A stretch of DNA of 64,000 bases, taken from NCBI RefSeq assembly GCF_001005085.2, contig NZ_LBMU02000001.1, forward strand, positions 31,096-95,095, in the 5' to 3' direction. Made by a program: the position numbers and the translations under genes. Positions within the stretch are counted from its first letter, which is position 1, and the number at the start of each line of letters is the position of its first letter. The notes under the pieces were generated by a model. That model did not search any database, was not told where the DNA came from, and was given only the letters and a program-made list of their open reading frames with translations. Source of the DNA: Streptomyces humi. GTDB taxonomy: Bacteria; Actinomycetota; Actinomycetes; Streptomycetales; Streptomycetaceae. Positions 52,983 through 60,299 of the stretch are shown piece by piece.

Positions 52983-53333
52983 TCAGCAGCGCAGGACCAC
53001 GGTGCGCGGCAGTGGTGTGGCGTACGGCGGGTGCGCGGCGGCAGGGCAGGAGGGCCGCCGGTCGCGGTCCGCCGGGTCGGTGGGCCCCGTGGCCGGGAGC
53101 GGCGCGGGGCGCTGGGGGACGTCGGCGCGGTGGACGGCGCGGCCGGCCGGCCGCAGCGGGGTGTCGAGGACGTCGTGCTCGGCGGTCCCGGCCGAGGAGG
53201 CGGCGGTCGGGGCGGCGGCCGCGAGGGCCGCCGTGGGGGCGCCGGTCAGCAGCAGGGCGAGCAGCAGCGGCACGAGGGCCCGCAGCCGGACGGAGCCGGG
53301 CCGCGGGCGGCCGTACGCGGGTCCGCTGCTCAT
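52983..53333 (-). CDS. Small secreted protein, hypothetical
   Basis: A 116-residue exported protein. The signal peptide is basic then hydrophobic (LRALVPLLLALLLTGAPTAALAAAAP). The mature region is Pro/Arg/Ala-rich and probably disordered, with two cysteines near the end. GGGGAG nine bases upstream favours ATG 53333 over ATG 53342. No function is recognised. Confidence 0.55.
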   Translation of the reverse strand: MSSGPAYGRPRPGSVRLRALVPLLLALLLTGAPTAALAAAAPTAASSAGTAEHDVLDTPLRPAGRAVHRADVPQRPAPLPATGPTDPADRDRRPSCPAAAHPPYATPLPRTVVLRC

Positions 53334-53427
53334 GGCGGTCATCTCCCCGCGTGGTGGGGGGTGTTCATCGTGCTGGGCGGCAGAACCGCTCGCTCGGCGT
53401 ACCTGCGGGGCGCGAGGTTGACGCTTT

Positions 53428-54078
53428 TCACACGGTCCGCGGAATGTGCTGGGCGCGACCGCGGAGGCCGAACGAGGAGACGATCTCGACGATGCCGACC
53501 ACGACCAGCCAGATGCCGGCGACCAGGGTCAGTACGGCGACGGACTGGAACGGCGAGACGATCAGCACGATGCCGGCGATGAAGGTGACGATCCCGAGGA
53601 AGATCATCCAGCCGCGGGCGGGCATCGCCGGGTCGTGCACGGCGGCGATGGTCTGGGTGATGCCGCGGATCAGCCAGCCGATCCCGATCCACAGGGCGAG
53701 CAGCAGGATCGACTCCAGCGGGCCGCGGAAGCAGAACAGGCCCAGCAGGATCGACAGCGCGCCGCTGATGAAGGCCAGCACGCGCAGCGAGGTCGTCTTG
53801 TGCGTGCCGAAGGCGGCGACCAGCTGGAAGATGCCGCTGATCAGCAGGTAGATGCCGAAGAGCACACCGGCGGCGAGCAGCGAGGCGCCGGGCCAGACCA
53901 GGACCAGGATGCCGAGGATCAGTGAGGCGATCCCGGTGAGCAGGACGGTCTGCCAGGCGGCCTTGGCGAGTGAGTGCAGCGGTCCTTCGAACGGCGGTTC
54001 GGCCTCATGCCGCCCGGCACCGGCGGCATGAGCCTTCCGGTCGTCGTCGGCGGGGCCGGTGCTGGGAGGTTCGGTCAT
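53428..54078 (-). CDS. HdeD-family (DUF308) membrane protein
   Basis: A 216-residue protein. A polar N-terminal tail of about 35 residues is followed by six regular membrane spans in three hairpins (ILGILVLVWPGASLLAAGVLFGIYLLISG begins the first). DUF308 repeats with conserved Pro-Gly turns are visible. Homology to E. coli HdeD suggests acid-stress relevance, but streptomycete members are uncharacterised. GGAG precedes the ATG. A region of tandem repeats lies upstream. Confidence 0.88.
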   Translation of the reverse strand: MTEPPSTGPADDDRKAHAAGAGRHEAEPPFEGPLHSLAKAAWQTVLLTGIASLILGILVLVWPGASLLAAGVLFGIYLLISGIFQLVAAFGTHKTTSLRVLAFISGALSILLGLFCFRGPLESILLLALWIGIGWLIRGITQTIAAVHDPAMPARGWMIFLGIVTFIAGIVLIVSPFQSVAVLTLVAGIWLVVVGIVEIVSSFGLRGRAQHIPRTV

Positions 54079-54151
54079 GTCTCCAGAGGAGCCCGAGACA
54101 CCCGCCGACGCCAACGATGACCACCCAACCGGGTGACTCGTCTTTCCCCCC

Positions 54152-54262
54152 GGGCGCGCCACAACTCCGACGCCCGTCCCCCCGGATCGGGGCGCGCCAC
54201 AACTCCGGCGCCCGTCCCCCCGGATCGGGGCGCGACACAACTCCGGCGACCGTCCCTACCAA
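54152..54262. repeat. 38-bp tandem repeat, about 2.7 units
   Basis: Units starting GCGCGCCACAACTCCG repeat at 54154, 54192 and 54230 with exact 38-bp period and few changes. They lie in the upstream region of the HdeD-like gene and each contains CCGGATCGGGG. Confidence 0.85.
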
Positions 54263-54305
54263 AGGGGCGCGGGGAACTGCGTGCCCAGCCACGAACCACC
54301 CGCGG

Positions 54306-54472
54306 CCAAAGACGCACCGACCCAAGTCACCCGCCGCCGGCACCCCCAGCCAAAGACGCGCCGACCCACGTCACCCACCGTCGGCACCCCCAGCCAAAGA
54401 CGCACCGACCCGCGTCACCCACCGCCGGCACCCCCAGCCAAAGACGCGCCGATGCACGTCACCCGCCGTCGG
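54306..54472. repeat. 44-bp tandem repeat, about 3.8 units, running into a gene end
   Basis: Units beginning CCAAAGACGC start at 54306, 54350, 54394 and 54438 with exact 44-bp period. The last unit contains the stop codon of the DNA glycosylase gene (54459-54461), so the array reaches into the coding end. It fills the rest of the 380-bp gap together with the 38-bp array and a reverse copy of the dispersed repeat (54264-54293). Confidence 0.85.
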
Positions 54473-55079
54473 CCCGCGCAGCCTTCGCCGCCTTCGCCGC
54501 CGCCTTCATCTCCTGCTTGTGCGCCCGGACCTTCGCCAACGACTCCGGCCCGGTGATGTCGGCCACCGACCGGAACGCCGCCGCCTCCCCGTACGCCCCC
54601 GCCGCCGCCCGCCACCCCGTCGGCCGCACCCCCAGCTGCTTGCCCAGCAGCGCGAGGAAGATCTGCGCCTTCTGCTTCCCGAACCCGGGCAGTTCCTGTA
54701 GCCGCCTCAGCAGCTCCGTCCCGCTGTCGACGTCACGCCAGATGCCCTCGGCGTCCCCGTCGTAGTGCTCGACGAGGTACTGGCACAACTGCTGGATCCG
54801 CTTCGCCATGGATCCGGGGTAGCGATGCACCGCGGGCTTCTCGGAGAGCAGCGCGGCGAACGCCTCCGGGTCCTGCGCGGCGATCTCGTGCGCGTCCAGG
54901 TCGTCCGTGCCCATGCGGCGCGCGATCGTCGCCGGCCCCTTGAACGCCCACTCCATCGGCACCTGCTGGTCTAGCAGCATCCCGGTGAGCGCGGCCAGCT
55001 TGCTGCGGCTGAGGAGTTCGTCGGCCTCGGGGTCCTGCGCGAGGCGCAGCCCGGCGGAGTCATTGGTGTCGGCGTCCAT
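54459..55079 (-). CDS. HhH-GPD family DNA base-excision repair protein
   Basis: A 206-residue helical DNA glycosylase-like protein. The N-terminal part KLAALTGMLLDQQVPMEWAFKGP and the helix-hairpin-helix LQELPGFGKQKAQIFLALLGKQLG are visible. The usual catalytic Asp is not obvious after the hairpin (RPTGWRAAAG), as in other members of this actinobacterial subgroup annotated as HhH-GPD-type repair proteins. It has no iron-sulfur cluster cysteines. The C terminus is Ala/Lys-rich. ATG 55079 has no ribosome binding site and may be leaderless. It is divergent from the iron-regulated acylase gene. Confidence 0.82.
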   Translation of the reverse strand: MDADTNDSAGLRLAQDPEADELLSRSKLAALTGMLLDQQVPMEWAFKGPATIARRMGTDDLDAHEIAAQDPEAFAALLSEKPAVHRYPGSMAKRIQQLCQYLVEHYDGDAEGIWRDVDSGTELLRRLQELPGFGKQKAQIFLALLGKQLGVRPTGWRAAAGAYGEAAAFRSVADITGPESLAKVRAHKQEMKAAAKAAKAARADGG

Positions 55080-55173
55080 GGCTAGATGATCCCGCGGCCC
55101 CGCCCCGCGCGCCCGTGAAGCCCCGCTCTCCGCGACCCCCTCACCCCTCCCGTACGATTCCCCACGATTCAAC

Positions 55174-55192
55174 TTAGGCAAGGCTAACCTCA
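55174..55192. promoter_or_regulatory. Iron box (DmdR/IdeR-type operator)
   Basis: TTAGGCAAGGCTAACCTCA matches the actinobacterial iron-box consensus TTAGGTTAGGCTAACCTAA at 16 of 19 positions. It lies 19 bp before the penicillin-acylase start and within the divergent promoter region. It predicts repression by DmdR1 under iron-replete conditions. Confidence 0.85.
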
Positions 55193-55210
55193 GGCAAGGG
55201 GTGTCACAGG

Positions 55211-57436
55211 GTGACCATCGAGACGTACCGCGACGCCTGGGGCATCCCGCATCTGCGCGCGGGGAGCGCCCGTGAGCTCGCCCGCGCCCAGGGCCGGGTC
55301 ACCGCCCACGACCGGGCCTGGCAGCTGGAGGTGGAACGGCACCGGGCCCAGGGCACGTCCGCGTCCTTCCTCGGCGCCTCCGCCGTCGCCTGGGACGTCC
55401 TCGCCCGCCGGGCCCGGCTCGCGGACACCGCGAGACGCTGCTTCGAGGCGCTGGAGAGACGGGACCCGGAGACGGCCCAGTGGGTACGGTCGTACACCGC
55501 CGGTGTGAACGAGGGACTGCCGGCCGGTGCCGCCCGCACCCCGGAGTTCGCCCGCGCCGGCCTGGCCCCCGGCACCTGGGAGCCCTGGCACCCGCTCGCG
55601 GTATGGCTCACCACCCACATCCTGTTCGCCGGCTTTCCCGCCAAGCTCTGGCGCGAGCGGGCGACACGGCACCTGGGTCCGGCGTCGGTCCCGCTCTTCG
55701 CCGCGGACGGGCCTGCCACCGCGGGCAGCAACGGCTGGCTGCTGGCGGGCTCCCGCACCACCACCGGCCACGCCCTGCTCGCCGGCGACCCCCACCGTTA
55801 CCTCGAGGCCCCCGGCGTCTACCAGCAGATCCGGCTGGCCTGCCCGGAGTTCGACGTCGTGGGCCTCGCGGTCCCCGGCGTCCCCGGTATCGCCCACTTC
55901 GCCCACGCGGGCACGGTCGCCTGGTCCATCACCAACGCGATGGCCGACTACCAGGACCTCTACCGGGAACGCCTGCGCCGCACGGAGACCGGCGCGGTGC
56001 TGGCGCTCGGCCCGGACGGCGTGTGGACCGAGGCCGAACGCCACACGGAGACGGTGGAGACGGCCGGGCAGCCGCCCCTGCGGATCGACATCCTGGAAAC
56101 CCCGCGGGGACCGGTGATCACCGAAGTGCCCGAGGCGGGCACCGAAGGCGAGGCCGAGGCGCTGGCCCTGCGCTATCCGCCCCGGGTCACCCACGACCTC
56201 GGCTTCACGGCCCTCCTTCCGCTGCTCCGGGCCCGCCGGGTCGCCGACGTCGACCGGGCCCTCGACTCCTGGGCCGAGCCCGTCAACGTCGTGCACGCGG
56301 CCGACACGGCCGGCGGCACCCTGCACCGCGTCGCCGGCCGTGTCCCGCTCCGCTCCCAGGTCAACCGCACCCGTCTCGCCCCCGCCTGGCTCCCCGGCCA
56401 CGAATGGCAGGGCTGGCACGAGACGCCGTACGGCGAACTCACCGACGGCGCGGCCGTGATGGCCAACCAGCGTGGCCTCGCCGCGCCCCTCGGCGTCGAG
56501 TTCGCCCCGCCCCACCGCGCCGACCGCATCCGCGCCCTCCTCGACGAGCGCCGCACCTGGTCCGCCGCCGATCTGTCCGCGATCCACATGGACACCCACC
56601 TCGCCTCCGCGGCCCCCCTCCTGGACCGCCTCGCCGCCCTGGACGGCCTCACCCCCGAGGCCGCCGCCCTCCGCGACCGCCTGCTCGTCTGGGACCGCCG
56701 GATGGACGCCGACAGCACGGCCGCCGCCGACTACGCGGCCGTACGCTCCGCGGTCGTACGGCACCTCGCCGCCCACCCCGCCTTCGCCCCCCTCACCGAA
56801 ACGTCAACCGAAGCCCCAACCGAAACCGCAACCGCAGCTGAAACCCCCACCGAAGCCCCAACTGAAACCGCCACCGAAACGTCAACCGAAGCCCCCACCG
56901 AAACCCCCACCAAGTCTCCCGTCGGGTCGTCCGCCGAGCTCCCCGCCTGTCCGGAGCCCCTGCTCCCCTGGCTGGCCCTCATCCCCCGGATCGCCTTCGC
57001 CCTCGAACACCTGCTCCGCGCCGAGGAGTTGTACGGCGTCGACCGCCCCGCCCTGGTACGCGCCGCGCTCGAGGAGACCGCCGCGGACGGGCCGGCCGGC
57101 ACCTGGGGCGACACCCACCGGCTCGCCCCCTGGCAGGCACTGCCCGAACGGCCGTACGACGGGCCCGCCCTCTCCGGCGACCACGACTGCGTGCTGTGCA
57201 CCACAGCGGTCCCCGGTCTCACCGACCTCTCCGCCCGCGGCCCGGCCGCCCGCTACGTCTGGGACCTGGCCCGCCGCGAGGACAGCCTCTGGGTGGTCCC
57301 GCTCGGCGCGGACGGCGTACCCGGCGCGGCCCATCACACCGACCAACTGCCCTTGTGGACCAAGGGAGAACTGATCCCGGTCGACACCGACTGGGAGCGC
57401 CTGGAACTCGTGGAGGAGACCGACACCGATGTCTGA
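55211..57436 (+). CDS. desG: Iron-regulated penicillin acylase-family Ntn hydrolase (DesG-like)
   Basis: A 741-residue Ntn hydrolase. YRDAWGIPHLRAGS starts the alpha chain at once, with no signal peptide. The self-cleavage site is AGSNGWLLAG, making S173 the nucleophile of the beta chain. NAMADYQDLYRERL and later DHDCV/PAARYVWDLA regions are conserved. A repetitive Thr/Glu/Pro insert (about residues 532-575) interrupts the beta chain. The iron box and the acyltransferase gene that follows match the desG-desH pair linked in the literature to acyl or aryl desferrioxamines, as I recall. PvdQ, a related acylase, trims acyl groups from pyoverdine precursors. The assignment to siderophore metabolism rests on the iron box and neighbour. 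Confidence 0.78.
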   Translation: MTIETYRDAWGIPHLRAGSARELARAQGRVTAHDRAWQLEVERHRAQGTSASFLGASAVAWDVLARRARLADTARRCFEALERRDPETAQWVRSYTAGVNEGLPAGAARTPEFARAGLAPGTWEPWHPLAVWLTTHILFAGFPAKLWRERATRHLGPASVPLFAADGPATAGSNGWLLAGSRTTTGHALLAGDPHRYLEAPGVYQQIRLACPEFDVVGLAVPGVPGIAHFAHAGTVAWSITNAMADYQDLYRERLRRTETGAVLALGPDGVWTEAERHTETVETAGQPPLRIDILETPRGPVITEVPEAGTEGEAEALALRYPPRVTHDLGFTALLPLLRARRVADVDRALDSWAEPVNVVHAADTAGGTLHRVAGRVPLRSQVNRTRLAPAWLPGHEWQGWHETPYGELTDGAAVMANQRGLAAPLGVEFAPPHRADRIRALLDERRTWSAADLSAIHMDTHLASAAPLLDRLAALDGLTPEAAALRDRLLVWDRRMDADSTAAADYAAVRSAVVRHLAAHPAFAPLTETSTEAPTETATAAETPTEAPTETATETSTEAPTETPTKSPVGSSAELPACPEPLLPWLALIPRIAFALEHLLRAEELYGVDRPALVRAALEETAADGPAGTWGDTHRLAPWQALPERPYDGPALSGDHDCVLCTTAVPGLTDLSARGPAARYVWDLARREDSLWVVPLGADGVPGAAHHTDQLPLWTKGELIPVDTDWERLELVEETDTDV

Positions 57437-58043
57437 GCAGCGCCCCGCCTTCGAGTTCGACCACACCGTGCCCGGCTTCGGCACCGTGCGCCTGCGCCCG
57501 CTCGACCCGGAGCGCGACGCGGACACCGTGCACTCCTGGGTCGACGCCGAACGCGCCGCCTTCTGGGGCATGACCGGCCTGACCCGCGCCCAGGTCGCCG
57601 AGATCTACGCCCACATGGCCGGCCTCGACACCCACCACGCCCACCTCGCGGAGAAGGACGGCGTCCCCGTCGCCCTCCTCCAGACGTACGAGCCGGCGGC
57701 GGACCGGGTGAGCGAGTGCTACGAGGCCCGCCCCGGTGACATCGGCGTGCACGTCCTGCTCGCCCCGGCCGGCCCCGAGGGCCGCCGCCCCGGCTGGACG
57801 GCGGCCCTGCTCTCCGCGTTCACGGCGTACGTCTTCCGCGCCCTCGGCCGCCGTCGCGTCGTCGTGGACCCGGACGTCCGCAACACGAAGGCGATCGCCC
57901 GCTTCCGCAGCCAGGGTTTCGAGCTGGGCCCCGTCGTCGTCCTCCCGGAGATCGACCTGCCGGAGGTGTACCTGCCCGAGAAACACGCCCAACTGGCCTT
58001 CCTCGCCCGGCCGGCCGCCTTCCCCGACCCGGGGGCCGGGTGA
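57429..58043 (+). CDS. desH: GNAT/siderophore-type acyltransferase (DesH-like)
   Basis: A 204-residue acyl-CoA N-acyltransferase of the IucB/MbtK type used in hydroxamate siderophore assembly. It shows the N-terminal VRLRPLDPERDADTVHSWVDAERAAFWGM, the central ETYEARPGDIGVHVLL-like core, and C-terminal RVVVDPDVRNTKAIARFRSQGFELGPVV with the catalytic-domain VDPDVRN motif. The ATG overlaps the acylase stop by eight bases, so they form one iron-controlled operon. It probably acylates hydroxylated diamines or a precursor handled by the acylase. Confidence 0.8.
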   Translation: MSEQRPAFEFDHTVPGFGTVRLRPLDPERDADTVHSWVDAERAAFWGMTGLTRAQVAEIYAHMAGLDTHHAHLAEKDGVPVALLQTYEPAADRVSECYEARPGDIGVHVLLAPAGPEGRRPGWTAALLSAFTAYVFRALGRRRVVVDPDVRNTKAIARFRSQGFELGPVVVLPEIDLPEVYLPEKHAQLAFLARPAAFPDPGAG

Positions 58044-58133
58044 TCGGCCCCCACCCGCCCGCGGACAGAATGAGCACGTCGCGCCCCGCGTCCGTATGAC
58101 CCATGAACGTGTTTCCGAACTCAGGACGGTGAC

Positions 58134-60161
58134 GTGAGCGAAGGACACGACCGGCGGCGCACCGCGGCCCCCTACCGGGCCGCCCTGCGCGCCGCCGCCC
58201 TGCTGGGGACCCTCCTGGCCGCCCTGCTCCTCGGCTCCGCCGCCCCCGCCTCCGCGCACGCGGCCCTGCGCGGCAGCGACCCCGCCGACGGCGCGGTGCT
58301 CAAGTCGGCCCCCGGCTCGGTCACCCTGACGTTCACCGAGTCCGTCGGCCTGCTCGACGACTCGTTCCGGGTGTACGACCCCACCAACCACCGTGTGACC
58401 ACCGGCGACGCCGAACACGGCCCCGCCGGTTCGGACACCGCCCGGATCACCTTCCCGAAGCGGCTCGGCACCGGCACGTACACCGTGGCGTGGCGGATCG
58501 TGTCGGCGGACAGCCACCCCGTCTCCGGTGCCCTCACCTTCTCCGTGGGCAAACCGTCGGCGACCGTGGCCGCCGTCCCCACCGGCCCGGTCGAGAACCC
58601 GGTCACCGAGGGCCTCTACAACATCGGCCGCTACACCGCCTACCTCGCCGTTGCGCTGCTGATCGGCGCGGCGGCCTTCGTCGCCCTGTGCCGGCCCCCG
58701 GACCCCGCCCCGCTGCGCAAGCCGGTCCGGGCCGCCTGGTGGGCGCTGCTGGCGGCCACCCTCTTCCTCCTCGTCCTGCGCTCCTCGTACGAGGAGGGCA
58801 CCTCCCCGGTGACCGCCCTCGACCTCTCCGCCCTCACCAGGTCCGCGACCGGCCGCCCGGGTCTGGCCCTGCTGGCCAGGGTCGCCCTCCTGGCGGTCGT
58901 CGCGGTCCTGCACCTGGTGCTCGTCCGCCGGAGCGCGGACCGGTCCCGCCCGTTCCGTCCGTCCCGCCCCCTGCTGGCCGCGGCCACCGCCCTCGCCGTC
59001 GCCCTGTCGCTGACCTGGGCGGCGGCGGAGCACGCCTCGGCCGGTATCCAGGTCCCCGTGGCGATGACGTCGACGGTCCTGCACCTGCTGGCGATGGCGC
59101 TCTGGCTGGGCGGTCTCACGGCCCTCCTCATCACCCTCCAGCGCGGCACCGCACCGCTGCCGGCCGTCGTCGTCGCCCGCTTCTCACGGGTGGCCGCCGT
59201 CTCCGTGGCGGTCCTCGTCGTCACCGGCGTCTACCAGTCCTGGCGGGGCCTCGGATCCTGGCAGGCGCTCACCGACACGTCGTACGGCAGGCTGCTGCTG
59301 CTCAAGCTCGCCGCGGTGACCCTGCTGCTGGCGGCGGCCTCCCGGTCCCGCCGCTGGACGGCGAGGCTCGCGGCGGCCCCGGTCGTCACGGCGCGCGTCC
59401 GGGAGACGGTCGGCGCCCCGGTACCGGTACCCCTGGAGGCATCAGGGGCATCAGGGGCATCAGGGGCATCAGGGGCATCAGGGGCATCAGAGGCGTCGGA
59501 GACGTCGGGGATATCCGGGATATCGGGGAGGTCGGAGATATCGGGGATGCCAGATGCGTCTTCTGATGCGGCTGAGGCATCCGATGCGCCTGAGGCGTCC
59601 GATGCGCCTGAGGTGTCCGATGCGCCTGAGGCGTCCGGAGTGCGCGGTCTTCCGTCCGGGCACGACGCCCGTCGTGCGCTGCGCCGCTCGGTCCTCGCCG
59701 AGGTCGGCGTCGGGGTGGTGGTCCTGGTCCTCACCACGATCCTCACCGGCACCCTGCCCGGCCGCGCGGCCGCCGAGGCGGCCGAGTCGGGCGCGGCGTC
59801 GGCCACGACCGGCATCCCCGCGGCCGCCGTGGCCCTGGTCCCCTTCGACGTCGGCACCCCGAACGGCCACGGCAAGGTGCAGATCACCCTGGACCCGGGC
59901 CGGGTCGGCAAGAACTCCGTGGAGGCGGTCGTCTTCGGACCGGACGGCGGTATCTCCTCCGTCCCCGAGCTGCGCCTCTCCTTCACCCTCGGTTCCCAGA
60001 AGATCGGCCCGCTGCCCGCCGGTCTGGCCGACCGCGGCGGCTACTGGGCGACCAACGCCGTCAGCATCCCCATCGCGGGCGAGTGGACGATGAACGTGAC
60101 GGTACGGGTCTCCGACCTGGACCAGGTGACGGTGACGAAGAAGATCAGGATCGCGGCCTAG
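58134..60161 (+). CDS. CopC-CopD copper-handling membrane protein
   Basis: A 675-residue fusion. A signal peptide (about 1-40) ends in ASAHAALRGSDPADG, leaving His as the mature N-terminal copper ligand. A CopC domain (about 41-140) is followed by eight or so CopD spans (about 160-420). A repetitive Ala/Ser/Gly/Glu/Asp loop (about 435-505) and one more span precede a C-terminal YtkA/FixH-like beta domain (about 565-675). Copper uptake or delivery for cuproenzymes needed in development is the likely role. The loop is encoded by 9-bp (GGGGCATCA) and 18-bp repeats. A hairpin with a T-run follows. Confidence 0.88.
   Translation: MSEGHDRRRTAAPYRAALRAAALLGTLLAALLLGSAAPASAHAALRGSDPADGAVLKSAPGSVTLTFTESVGLLDDSFRVYDPTNHRVTTGDAEHGPAGSDTARITFPKRLGTGTYTVAWRIVSADSHPVSGALTFSVGKPSATVAAVPTGPVENPVTEGLYNIGRYTAYLAVALLIGAAAFVALCRPPDPAPLRKPVRAAWWALLAATLFLLVLRSSYEEGTSPVTALDLSALTRSATGRPGLALLARVALLAVVAVLHLVLVRRSADRSRPFRPSRPLLAAATALAVALSLTWAAAEHASAGIQVPVAMTSTVLHLLAMALWLGGLTALLITLQRGTAPLPAVVVARFSRVAAVSVAVLVVTGVYQSWRGLGSWQALTDTSYGRLLLLKLAAVTLLLAAASRSRRWTARLAAAPVVTARVRETVGAPVPVPLEASGASGASGASGASGASEASETSGISGISGRSEISGMPDASSDAAEASDAPEASDAPEVSDAPEASGVRGLPSGHDARRALRRSVLAEVGVGVVVLVLTTILTGTLPGRAAAEAAESGAASATTGIPAAAVALVPFDVGTPNGHGKVQITLDPGRVGKNSVEAVVFGPDGGISSVPELRLSFTLGSQKIGPLPAGLADRGGYWATNAVSIPIAGEWTMNVTVRVSDLDQVTVTKKIRIAA
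59437..59645 (+). repeat. In-frame 9-bp and 18-bp coding repeats in the CopC-CopD gene
   Basis: GCATCAGGG repeats five to six times at 59439-59492 (Ala-Ser-Gly units). Degenerate 18-bp units of the type TCCGATGCGCCTGAGGCG follow at 59560-59637. Both are multiples of three, so length changes preserve the frame. Confidence 0.85.
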
Positions 60162-60176
60162 CACATGTACGTATGA

Positions 60177-60203
60177 GGGAGTTGTGTGAACGGCTCCCTT
60201 TTC
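60177..60203 (+). terminator. Rho-independent terminator after the CopC-CopD gene
   Basis: GGGAG pairs with CTCCC across a 12-nt loop and is followed by TTTTCC. It separates this gene from the Stealth operon. Confidence 0.6.
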
Positions 60204-60299
60204 CTCAATTCTCGGCGAAAGTTTCTACAACCATCCGCCGCAGATGTCCGTCTGGTTAACACAAGGAAGTGTGAGGGTTGACGTAGAGGAGCCGAGAAC

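Noticed and set aside
54152..54472. CRISPR array or phage attachment region
   Set aside because: Both arrays are head-to-tail repeats without spacers, and no integrase is nearby.
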